In this document: positions 56,999-64,000 of the stretch, piece by piece
Layout: the number at the start of each line of letters is the position of its first letter
How positions within the stretch are numbered: position 1 is the stretch's first letter
Position numbers and translations under genes: made by a program
Notes under the pieces: generated by a model
The model's database searches: none
The model's input: only the letters and a program-made list of their open reading frames with translations
What the model was told of the DNA's origin: nothing
Origin: Pseudoalteromonas haloplanktis ATCC 14393
GTDB taxonomy: Bacteria > Pseudomonadota > Gammaproteobacteria > Enterobacterales > Alteromonadaceae
DNA: 64,000 nt
Direction: 5' to 3'
NCBI RefSeq assembly: GCF_000238355.1
Contig: NZ_AHCA01000009.1
Coordinates: 163,432-227,431 of the forward strand

Positions 56999-59065
56999 AT
57001 GAAATATTACTTACCGTTTTTACTAACTCCTTTAGCTGCATTCGCTAATTCTCAAGCCGATATTGAACAGATCACAATATCAACCACTCGTAGTTCAGCT
57101 CCTGTGAGCACTGTACCAGCGACAATTAACGTGATTAGCGCAGAAGACATTGCAAAGCAATTGGCTCACACCCAAGATCTATCGCAGATTCTGGGTAACT
57201 TATTACCGAGCTTTTCACCAAGTCGACAAAAAATGACCAGTGCAGGTGAAACACTGCGTGGTCGAGAACCACTTTATATGATCGATGGCGTGCCACAATC
57301 AAATCCATTACGTAATGGTTCTCGTGATGGCAATACCATTGATCCTGCCATGATCGAGCGCATTGAAGTGATCAGCGGTGCCAATGCGATTCAAGGTATG
57401 GGCGCAAGTGGCGGTATTATTAATATTATTACCAAAACACCGGGCGACAATAATCATCAAGTAACCGCTGGTTTTAGCGCGCCAACAACTGGCGGTAGTG
57501 ATAGCCAAAGTTATAAAGCCAGCTATTTGTTCAGTCAGGAAAAAGATGATTTAAGTATCGTTGCAGGCGTATCAGCACGTAGTACAGGTATGTACCGTGA
57601 TGGTAATGGCAATTTAGTCGGTCTCGATGGTACCCAAGGCGACACCCAAGATTCAACCAGTTTGGACCTATTCTTTAAAGCGAAATACCAATTAGATAGT
57701 GAGCAAAGCCTACAAGTGATGTTCAACCATTACAAAATTGAAGGTAATGGCGACTATATTGCAACCGATGGTGATGTAACAACTGGGATCCCAACGGGCG
57801 CAGAAAAAGGTGATGTTGAAGGTGCAACCCCTCGTAACAGAGTTACGACAGCCACGGTTGATTATGTGCACAACAACCTCGCTGGCGGCAGTTTGTCGCT
57901 TCAACTCTTTATGCAAGACTTTGCTGCTATGTATGGCGGTGGCAACTTTGCAACGTTTCAAGATCCCAACTATGGTGATGACATTTTTGATCAATCTCAA
58001 AACAAGTCACAAAAGTTCGGTAGCCGCCTAACTTATGCCAAAAATAACCTTGCTGGCAGCGACTTTGATTTAGTCACCGGACTTGACTTATTAAGCGATG
58101 AGACCTACCAAGAGCTTGCACAAACCGGCCGCAACTGGGTTCCAGAAACAAAATTTAATAATGCTGCTCCTTTTGCACAATTACGTTTTGATGGCCTTGA
58201 AGATTGGACCTTCAACGTGGGCGCTCGCTACGAATACGGTAAGCTAAAAGTTGATGATTTCACTACCCTTGCCTCTTACGGCAGTACCTTTGTTGAAGGT
58301 GGCGAGCCAAGCTTTAACGAATTACTCGGTAATGTCGGTGTCGTATATCAAATGACGGATGATCTACGCTTTTACGCCAGCTACAGCGAAGGCTTTAGTA
58401 TGGCTGATGTGGGTCGAGTACTACGTGGTATTAATCAGCCTGGGCTATCTGTTGAAAGCTTTTTAAACTTAGAACCGGTGATCTCTGACAATCGTGAAGT
58501 AGGCCTTGAATATAACAATGACTTGTTTAGCTTTAAAGCCAGCTATTTTGAATCAGACTCTGATTTAGGCTCTCGTTTACAAGCAGATGCCGATGGTATT
58601 TACAGTGTACAACGTGAACGTACCGAAATATCGGGTATAGAAGCAAACTTACAATACTTCTTCAATGACGATACGACCTTTGGCGCTAATTATGCAGATA
58701 CCGAAGGGCAATATGATGGTGATGGTGACAATGTTGTAGAAAGTGACTTAGGCGGCAGTAATATTTCACCAACGCGTCTGAATGTATTTTGGCAGCAACA
58801 GTGGACAAATAGTATCAACAGTCGTCTACAAGCTAACAAATTATTTGACCGTGATTATAACACCGGTGGTGAGTTTGAAGGTTATACCACTGTTGATTTA
58901 TCAGTGAACTATCAAACTCAGCAATACGGCGCATTTAGCTTAGGTATTGATAATTTAACCGATGAGTTTTATATCACTTATTACGGCCAAACTAACCCTG
59001 CTGCGACCCGTTACTTTGCGGGTACTGGCCGAGTGGCCAGTGTAAATTGGAGCTTTGGTTTCTAA
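56999..59065 (+). CDS. TonB-dependent outer membrane receptor
   Basis: A 688-residue outer membrane receptor. Signal peptide about 1-18 (TPLAAFA-NSQ), TonB box EQITISTTRS, plug domain (about 35-160, with YMIDGVPQ and RIEVISGANAIQGMGASGG), and a 22-strand barrel ending in the terminal aromatic motif NWSFGF. Ligand cannot be read directly; siderophore receptors have a similar layout. No Fur-like box was clear upstream. I prefer the ATG at 56999 over the GTG at 56993. A tight terminator follows. Confidence 0.92.
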   Translation: MKYYLPFLLTPLAAFANSQADIEQITISTTRSSAPVSTVPATINVISAEDIAKQLAHTQDLSQILGNLLPSFSPSRQKMTSAGETLRGREPLYMIDGVPQSNPLRNGSRDGNTIDPAMIERIEVISGANAIQGMGASGGIINIITKTPGDNNHQVTAGFSAPTTGGSDSQSYKASYLFSQEKDDLSIVAGVSARSTGMYRDGNGNLVGLDGTQGDTQDSTSLDLFFKAKYQLDSEQSLQVMFNHYKIEGNGDYIATDGDVTTGIPTGAEKGDVEGATPRNRVTTATVDYVHNNLAGGSLSLQLFMQDFAAMYGGGNFATFQDPNYGDDIFDQSQNKSQKFGSRLTYAKNNLAGSDFDLVTGLDLLSDETYQELAQTGRNWVPETKFNNAAPFAQLRFDGLEDWTFNVGARYEYGKLKVDDFTTLASYGSTFVEGGEPSFNELLGNVGVVYQMTDDLRFYASYSEGFSMADVGRVLRGINQPGLSVESFLNLEPVISDNREVGLEYNNDLFSFKASYFESDSDLGSRLQADADGIYSVQRERTEISGIEANLQYFFNDDTTFGANYADTEGQYDGDGDNVVESDLGGSNISPTRLNVFWQQQWTNSINSRLQANKLFDRDYNTGGEFEGYTTVDLSVNYQTQQYGAFSLGIDNLTDEFYITYYGQTNPAATRYFAGTGRVASVNWSFGF

Positions 59066-59088
59066 CTGTAAATGAGTTATTGATTAGT

Positions 59089-59112
59089 AAGAGCGCTTCG
59101 GCGCTCTTTTTA
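59089..59112 (+). terminator. Terminator after the TonB receptor gene
   Basis: AAGAGCGC-TTCG-GCGCTCTT with a T-tract: a stable TTCG tetraloop hairpin. Confidence 0.93.
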
Positions 59113-59823
59113 ATGACTATGCCCACCACTCAGTGCTTTACCGTTAGCATCATAAAAACCTGACGCACCATGCTCAATAAAACCTAGGTTAATCATTTTA
59201 GCTAAGAATGGGTCGCTCTCATTATCACCAATATCGGCGTAATCAGTCGTTTGGTAACTATCCCAATTGGCAAACTGTTGTAACACGTCAGCTTTATCAA
59301 AATGTACCGACACTAAGCTTAATGTTTGCGTTAACTGTGGCTTGCTAATACGCATTGAACTTATCAGCTTTTTATTTACCAACCATGCCAGTTCAATCTT
59401 AGTATCACCTTGTACTAACTGATAATTTTGCAGACGCTCACACCCTTCACCTTGCTCATTGGTTAGCGTCATTTTGGCAATAAAGTTATCACTCACTAAT
59501 TGATACTTAGTACTCCAATCTTGCTGGCCGTGCACCTCTGTTGGCTGATATTCAATACCACGCTGTTGTGCTTGGAAATATCGAATAGGCCTGATCTGTT
59601 GATTACGTAACTGCTGCCATACTTCAACTAATTCATGGCCTTGCTCGGCAACTTGATGCGGCGTTCGCCACAATGTAAATTGTTGATCCTTTGTAAGCGC
59701 ATTGGTTGTCGTCTGCTGATTGCTAACCTGATAGTGTGCTTGTACATATTGGCTATCAAGGTCGCATTGTGCGGCACTGGCCAATGGAGTTATGAATGCT
59801 AACGATGCGATGAGTTTTTTCAC
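59110..59823 (-). CDS. Exported protein of unknown function next to alkaline phosphatases
   Basis: A 237-residue protein starting with GTG at 59823, which gives a good signal peptide (MKKLIASLAFITPLASA-AQ) and a GAGA-rich ribosome-binding site. The open frame upstream lacks such features. The mature part is polar and Gln-rich with several paired Cys (CDLD, GEGCERL). No family is recognised. It shares direction with the two alkaline phosphatase genes 134 bases upstream, so it could be co-regulated by phosphate. It ends close to the receptor terminator. Confidence 0.7.
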   Translation of the reverse strand: MKKLIASLAFITPLASAAQCDLDSQYVQAHYQVSNQQTTTNALTKDQQFTLWRTPHQVAEQGHELVEVWQQLRNQQIRPIRYFQAQQRGIEYQPTEVHGQQDWSTKYQLVSDNFIAKMTLTNEQGEGCERLQNYQLVQGDTKIELAWLVNKKLISSMRISKPQLTQTLSLVSVHFDKADVLQQFANWDSYQTTDYADIGDNESDPFLAKMINLGFIEHGASGFYDANGKALSGGHSH

Positions 59824-59956
59824 TGATTTCTCTTTTTTATCTAATACTGAGGAGCACTGTAAAGTGTTTATTTGGCAAATTAATGACAAAGAGCAACTCA
59901 TCTACGAGTTGCTCTTATAATCTAACAGTGTTGTGCTCTTAGTTAGCCACTGTCAT

Positions 59957-61759
59957 TTAATTAGCCACTTTGTCATCAGCTTGTTGCACTAAATCAGCAG
60001 CGTAATCCATAACATGAAAAATAAAGCTTTGTTCATTAGTACCAGTAACAAGGTGGGCACCTGGGCCGCGAGCATAAACCCCTACATCTTCACCTGCATG
60101 GGTTTCAGATGAAAGCGGGACTAACGCTTCTTGGTGGAAGCCTGGGCTTTGTGTATTAATATCAGTTAAATCAACACGACCCGTAACAGGAGCAAAGTTA
60201 TAGCCTGCATCTGCATCGGTTTCCTCACCTAAATCTCTAAATCCACCCCCATTGGTATAACCAACTGTGGTGTACGGCATGTTGTCTGCCGCAAGGCTTG
60301 GCTCAGTTTCACCCACAGCAACCACTTTACCTAAAATTGGATTACCACGTTTAGGGTAACCTGCAATGGTAAATACATGGCTGTGATCAGCTGTAACAAT
60401 AATTAATGTATCTTCAATGCTGGTTTTATCAAGTGCAACTTGCACCGCTTTTGACAACTCAATTGTATCGTTTAACGCATTATAAGCATTACCCGCATGG
60501 TGAGCATGGTCAATTCGCCCTGCTTCTACAGTTAAGAAAAAGCCTTTGTCGTTATTATCTAATACGTCTAATGCTTTTGCTGTCATTTCTGATAAAGAAG
60601 GCTCTCCCGCAATATCGTTACTGCGGTCTGCTTCATATTGCATGTGGGATTCATTAAATAAACCAAACACTTGCTTAGTATTTACCACATCAATCGCGTC
60701 AAAGCTCGCTTGGTCCATTACGTATTGACCATTTGGATATTTAGCCTGCCACTCTGCCGTTAAATCGCGCCCATCAGTACGATCACCTTCTACTGAGCTT
60801 ACTGCATCGGCTGAATTAAATGACGCATCTTTAGGTAAGAAGTGACGCCGACCGCCGCCCATTACCACTTCGATACCATCAACGTCGATGCCAGCAAAAC
60901 GTGTTTCCAAATTCTTTTCAAAATTAACCAGTTGCGAAGCGATATCCTCACAATTTGCAGCCTCAGACTCAGGCATATCGGAGATATCTTCCCAATTACG
61001 GTTAGCCGCTTTAGCATAAGCTGCAGCTGGTGTGGCATGAGTAATACGCGCAGTTGAAATAATACCGGTTGATTTACCCGCAATTTCAGCCAGCTCTAAT
61101 GAAGTAATAAGTTCATGACCTTTACCTGACAAACAATTGCCGTTAACCACTGCTTCATCAATACCAACAACACCGACATCTGTTTTTACACCCGAAACCA
61201 TTGCTGTCATAGTACCCGCAGAGTCAGGTGTTTGTGCGTCTACATTGTAAGTTTTAGCAAAACCTGAAAATGGGAGTGTTTCAAAACTTAGTTGGTGTTC
61301 TTCACCCATTTTTCCTTGTAACTGACCCGCTAAAATACGCGCTGCGGTGACTGTCGAAATACCCATACCATCACCAACAAACAGAATTACATTCTTCGCT
61401 TTACCTGATTCTGTAATAATATTAGCTATATTATCTTGGCTAGTAGCGAGTTTAGTTTTGGCTTCTTTAAACCAAGTATTTGTTGTAAGCGGCGCTAGCT
61501 GCTGTGCATTTAATGACGTTGCAGGGTCATTACATACAACAGATGTCGCAGTAACTTCATCCGCATCAAGTTCACCATTTTGATTGGTGTCTTCACCCGT
61601 TAAGGTTTCAATGCCACCATTGATACATTGCTCAGAGCCCACAGTAATTGCGTTTTCCACAGTCAGTGAATCAATTTTATCATCGTCATCAGAACAACCT
61701 GCTAATGCAACAACCACGGCAAGAGATATTAAATTTAATTTTTTCATTGTCATCACCAT
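59957..61759 (-). CDS. Alkaline phosphatase, lipoprotein form with EF-hand-like insert
   Basis: A 600-residue alkaline phosphatase. The N-terminus has a lipoprotein signal (VALAGC, Cys22) and an Asp-rich stretch. Residues 57-69 read DTNQNGELDADEV, an EF-hand-like calcium motif absent from the paralogue. The catalytic core begins VILFVGDGMG (124-133), with nucleophile Ser180 in TPDSAGT. VTADHSHVFTIAG and the ETHAGED motif provide metal ligands. The ATG overlaps the stop codon of the upstream paralogue (TAATG), so translation is coupled; MKK starts at 61747 or 61753 are alternatives. Confidence 0.92.
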   Translation of the reverse strand: MVMTMKKLNLISLAVVVALAGCSDDDDKIDSLTVENAITVGSEQCINGGIETLTGEDTNQNGELDADEVTATSVVCNDPATSLNAQQLAPLTTNTWFKEAKTKLATSQDNIANIITESGKAKNVILFVGDGMGISTVTAARILAGQLQGKMGEEHQLSFETLPFSGFAKTYNVDAQTPDSAGTMTAMVSGVKTDVGVVGIDEAVVNGNCLSGKGHELITSLELAEIAGKSTGIISTARITHATPAAAYAKAANRNWEDISDMPESEAANCEDIASQLVNFEKNLETRFAGIDVDGIEVVMGGGRRHFLPKDASFNSADAVSSVEGDRTDGRDLTAEWQAKYPNGQYVMDQASFDAIDVVNTKQVFGLFNESHMQYEADRSNDIAGEPSLSEMTAKALDVLDNNDKGFFLTVEAGRIDHAHHAGNAYNALNDTIELSKAVQVALDKTSIEDTLIIVTADHSHVFTIAGYPKRGNPILGKVVAVGETEPSLAADNMPYTTVGYTNGGGFRDLGEETDADAGYNFAPVTGRVDLTDINTQSPGFHQEALVPLSSETHAGEDVGVYARGPGAHLVTGTNEQSFIFHVMDYAADLVQQADDKVAN

Positions 61760-63348
61760 TATTCTTCTATTAGTTCGAGCGCTTGATTGATTATGTGGAA
61801 AATTACATTTTGCTCCACCACACCTTGTGCTAACTGCGCGCCTGGTCCCATTGCGTGTAATGAAATATCTTCACCAGCATGGGTTTCTGAGCCCATTGGC
61901 ACTGTGGCCTCTTGATGAAAACCAGCAGCTAAAGTATCTACACCACTCAAATCTACACGCCCTGCGGCTGCCGCTTCTGAATACGACGCATCGGCATCTG
62001 TTTCATCGCCTAAATCTCTAAAGCCTAAACCATTTGCGTAACCAACTGTGGTATATGGCATGCCATCAGCTGCAAGCGTTGCCGTGTCGCTACCAACAGC
62101 AACTACTTGCCCTAGAATTGGATTACCACGCTTTGGGTAACCAGCAATAGTGAATACATGACTATGATCCGCAGTCACTAAGATAAGTGTTTCACTTGGA
62201 TCGGTATTTTCTACAGCAGCTTTAACCGCATTGGCCAACTCAATAGTGTCATTTAATGCGTTATAAGCATTGCCCGCATGGTGAGCGTGATCGATACGAC
62301 CTGATTCAACCGTTAAGAAGAAGCCTTTTTCATTATTTTTCAGGATATCTATGGCTTTAGTCGTCATCTCGGTCAGTGAAGGCTCGCCAGCAATATCATT
62401 GCTGCGGTCTGCTTCATATTGCATGTGAGATTCATTAAATAATGCCAACGCACGCGTTGTATCTGTGCTTAAGCTGTCAAAACCAGCCTGATCAACCACA
62501 TATTTACCTTCAGGATATTGCTGTTGCCACTGCGCCGTTAAGTCACGCTCATCAGTGCGGTCACCTTCGACCTCACTCATCGCATCGACAGAATTAAACG
62601 CCGCATCTTTTGGTAAGAAATGACGACGACCACCACCCATTACAACTTCAAGACCATCAACATCAACACCAACAAAACGCGCTTCTAAATTCTTCTCAAA
62701 ATTAACTAACTGTGAGGCGATATCTTCACACCCTGCAGCAACCGCATCTGCTGGCATATCTGAGATATCTTCCCAGTTACGATCGGCTGACTTTGCATAG
62801 GTTGCAGCCGGTGTCGCATGGGTGATACGTGCAGTAGAAACGATTCCAGTAGCTAAGCCTTTTATTTCAGCAAGTTCAGTAGCCGTAATTAATTCATTAC
62901 CTGCTACCGTTGCACAGTTACCGCGCTCTATATTTTCGTTTACACCAATAACACCCACATCCGTTTTAACACCAGAAATAATAGCCGTCATGGTGCCTGC
63001 TGAATCTGGCGTTTGCGCATCTACGTTATAGGTTTTTACTTGCGCAGAATATGGAAACTCTTCAAAACTCAAAAAGCCTTCTTCACCTAAAGCGCCTTGT
63101 TGTTGACCCGCAAGAATACGCGCCGCGGTGAGCGTTGATACACCCATACCATCGCCCACGAATAGAATTACGTTTTTTGCTTTTGTAGCGGGTGCGGTAG
63201 TAGCCATTGCCTGCTTAGCCGTTATTTTGCTTTGCGCATCGCTATACCATTCATTTTTTGTTTGATTATCTGGTAATACAGCCGCATTTGCCGTTGCAGA
63301 CAATGCCAATGTAAAACCAATTGCAGTCGCAATTTTATTAATTTTCAT
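61759..63348 (-). CDS. Alkaline phosphatase, secreted form
   Basis: A 529-residue alkaline phosphatase with a Sec signal peptide (about 1-22, ANA-AV). VILFVGDGMG (60-69), Ser116 in TPDSAGT, VTADHSHVFTIAG and ETHAGED match the catalytic and metal motifs. Its core is strikingly similar to the next gene from the GDGMG motif to the C-terminus, so they arose by tandem duplication and then differ only at their N-terminal targeting regions. Liberates phosphate in the periplasm or medium. A Pho-box-like sequence precedes it. Confidence 0.94.
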   Translation of the reverse strand: MKINKIATAIGFTLALSATANAAVLPDNQTKNEWYSDAQSKITAKQAMATTAPATKAKNVILFVGDGMGVSTLTAARILAGQQQGALGEEGFLSFEEFPYSAQVKTYNVDAQTPDSAGTMTAIISGVKTDVGVIGVNENIERGNCATVAGNELITATELAEIKGLATGIVSTARITHATPAATYAKSADRNWEDISDMPADAVAAGCEDIASQLVNFEKNLEARFVGVDVDGLEVVMGGGRRHFLPKDAAFNSVDAMSEVEGDRTDERDLTAQWQQQYPEGKYVVDQAGFDSLSTDTTRALALFNESHMQYEADRSNDIAGEPSLTEMTTKAIDILKNNEKGFFLTVESGRIDHAHHAGNAYNALNDTIELANAVKAAVENTDPSETLILVTADHSHVFTIAGYPKRGNPILGQVVAVGSDTATLAADGMPYTTVGYANGLGFRDLGDETDADASYSEAAAAGRVDLSGVDTLAAGFHQEATVPMGSETHAGEDISLHAMGPGAQLAQGVVEQNVIFHIINQALELIEE

Positions 63349-63401
63349 TTTTAAATTCCGTTAGTACGTTATGAACAAGAAAGTTAGTAATAATCAGAGC
63401 A

Positions 63402-63439
63402 ATCATACTAGGCAGAATTTGTGACTGAAAAAGTGACTT
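63402..63439 (-). promoter_or_regulatory. Pho-box-like promoter of the alkaline phosphatase operon
   Basis: On the minus strand, AAGTCAC and CAGTCAC (within 63421-63439) resemble the direct CTGTCAT-type repeats bound by PhoB, but at 12 rather than 11 bases. A TATGAT -10 hexamer lies at 63402-63407, at suitable distance. Regulation by PhoB is inferred. Confidence 0.5.
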
Positions 63440-63506
63440 TAGATTACATAAAAATGAAAGGTTTGATTGAATTTAATTTGTTATATCATAACGTTACGAT
63501 GGGTAA

Positions 63507-63826
63507 GCTATCAGCTATCAGCTATCAGCTATCAGCTATCAGCTATCAGCTATCAGCTATCAGCTATCAGCTATCAGCTATCAGCTATCAGCTATCAGCT
63601 ATCAGCTATCAGCTATCAGCTATCAGCTATCAGCTATCAGCTATCAGCTATCAGCTATCAGCTATCAGCTATCAGCTATCAGCTATCAGCTATCAGCTAT
63701 CAGCTATCAGCTATCAGCTATCAGCTATCAGCTATCAGCTATCAGCTATCAGCTATCAGCTATCAGCTATCAGCTATCAGCTATCAGCTATCAGCTATCA
63801 GCTATCAGCTATCAGCTATCAGCTAT
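63507..63826. repeat. Heptanucleotide tandem repeat, about 45 copies of GCTATCA
   Basis: 320 bases consist of the 7-bp unit GCTATCA repeated without visible variation (45 full copies and five bases). On the plus strand all three frames are open and encode the same heptapeptide series (AISYQLS), since 7 is not a multiple of 3. The minus strand contains TGA in every frame. The flank GACGGCTGGCGGCTTACAGC (63877-63896) resembles a decayed continuation. It lies between the alkaline phosphatase promoter region and the EF-Tu terminator, with no gene reading through it. Confidence 0.97.
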
Positions 63827-63911
63827 AAAATTTGCCCGCTTCAACTTTCATGTCAAGACGAATTTGTCTTAAACTGACGGCTGGCGGCTTACAGCTCAAA
63901 TCGCAGACATT

Positions 63912-63942
63912 AAAAAACCCGAGACTAGGCTCGGGTTTTTTT
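63912..63942. terminator. Terminator of the EF-Tu gene
   Basis: CCCGAG-ACTAGG-CTCGGG with flanking A6 and T7 tracts forms a symmetrical terminator about 25 bases downstream of the minus-strand EF-Tu stop. Confidence 0.93.
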
Positions 63943-63966
63943 AGTATTAATTAGCTAGGCTAACTA

Positions 63967-64000
63967 TTACTCTACGATAGTTGCTACAACACCAGCACCT
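63967..64000 (-). CDS. tuf: Elongation factor Tu, C-terminal end (gene continues outside window)
   Basis: The minus strand reads GAGVVATIVE and then TAA, the C-terminus typical of bacterial EF-Tu (compare GAGVVAKII-type ends). Only ten complete codons lie in the window. The strong terminator downstream fits a highly expressed tuf gene. Confidence 0.85.
   Translation of the reverse strand, partial: GAGVVATIVE

Noticed and set aside
63507..63826. CRISPR array
   Set aside because: The unit is seven bases and contiguous, with no spacers; no cas genes lie in the window.
63421..63877. Two reading frames made mainly of repeated AISYQLS
   Set aside because: They exist only because the 7-bp repeat has no stop on this strand. 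The leading parts before the repeat overlap the alkaline phosphatase promoter and show no coding signal.
1..64000. tRNA or rRNA genes and prophage or restriction-modification systems
   Set aside because: No cloverleaf with a TTCRA-type arm, no rRNA sequence, and no integrase, capsid, methylase or nuclease genes were recognised by reading; a tRNAscan run would be decisive for tRNAs.

Overview
The window looks like chromosomal DNA of a marine gammaproteobacterium of the Alteromonadales, most probably Pseudoalteromonas. Base composition is low to moderate in GC. The housekeeping genes (HemN, YihI, EngB, PolA, Rep, UbiK, IlvGMDA) read as typical gammaproteobacterial orthologues. The order hemN - yihI - Csr-type small RNA - engB - polA is a rearranged version of the E. 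coli hemN-yihI-csrC-yihA-spf-polA block. This identification is inference from gene content and protein style, because no search could be run.

Layout. 1-1850: tail of an unknown gene and a membrane GGDEF/EAL protein with degraded motifs. 1.9-7.3 kb: histidine utilisation locus, hutI divergent from hutC-hutU-hutH, with two HutC-type operators. 7.3-11.7 kb: an SDR-type epimerase, a chemoreceptor and hemN. 11.7-19.4 kb: DUF2489 gene, yihI, a GGA-rich Csr-family RNA, cytochrome c4, engB, a DUF1285 gene, yceI, a candidate small RNA and polA. 19.4-31.3 kb: a DnaA box and GATC cluster, elbB, cytochrome c5, a GAF-GAF-GGDEF protein, rep, ubiK, a ParD-like gene overlapping map, an AraC regulator, a methyltransferase-carbonic anhydrase pair and an NMT1/THI5-like protein. 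31.4-37.2 kb: ilvGMDA with a complete leader-peptide attenuator. 37.4-44.5 kb: an envelope-modification locus of eptA, dgkA, an LtaS-like sulfatase, a two-component system and a TraB/GumN protein. 44.5-47.3 kb: a repeat-rich accessory island with parDE, two orphan membrane genes and 191-bp tandem repeats. 47.3-59.1 kb: a ModF-like double ATPase, a DUF4097-like protein, a hybrid histidine kinase, cis/trans fatty-acid isomerase, a MITE-like element, an SDR, a solute-binding protein, a VOC protein and a TonB-dependent receptor. 59.1-63.5 kb: a small exported protein and two tandem alkaline phosphatases behind a Pho-box-like sequence. 63.5-64 kb: about 45 copies of a 7-bp repeat, then the 3' end of an EF-Tu gene.

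How the genes work together. HutH, HutU and HutI carry histidine to formiminoglutamate, and HutC presumably represses both divergent transcripts. IlvA, IlvD and IlvGM supply isoleucine and valine under attenuation by a peptide rich in Leu, Ile and Val codons. EptA (and possibly the LtaS-like enzyme) releases diacylglycerol, which DgkA can recycle. CTI and the surface-modifying enzymes point to envelope stress adaptation. The TonB receptor, the exported protein and the alkaline phosphatases may form a phosphate-scavenging patch.

I found no CRISPR array, prophage, transposase, rRNA or tRNA, and no clearly new enzymatic system. The most notable signals are RNA and repeat structures: the Csr-type RNA, the ilv attenuator, the candidate RNA beside polA, the parDE island between direct repeats, the MITE-like element and the heptamer array.
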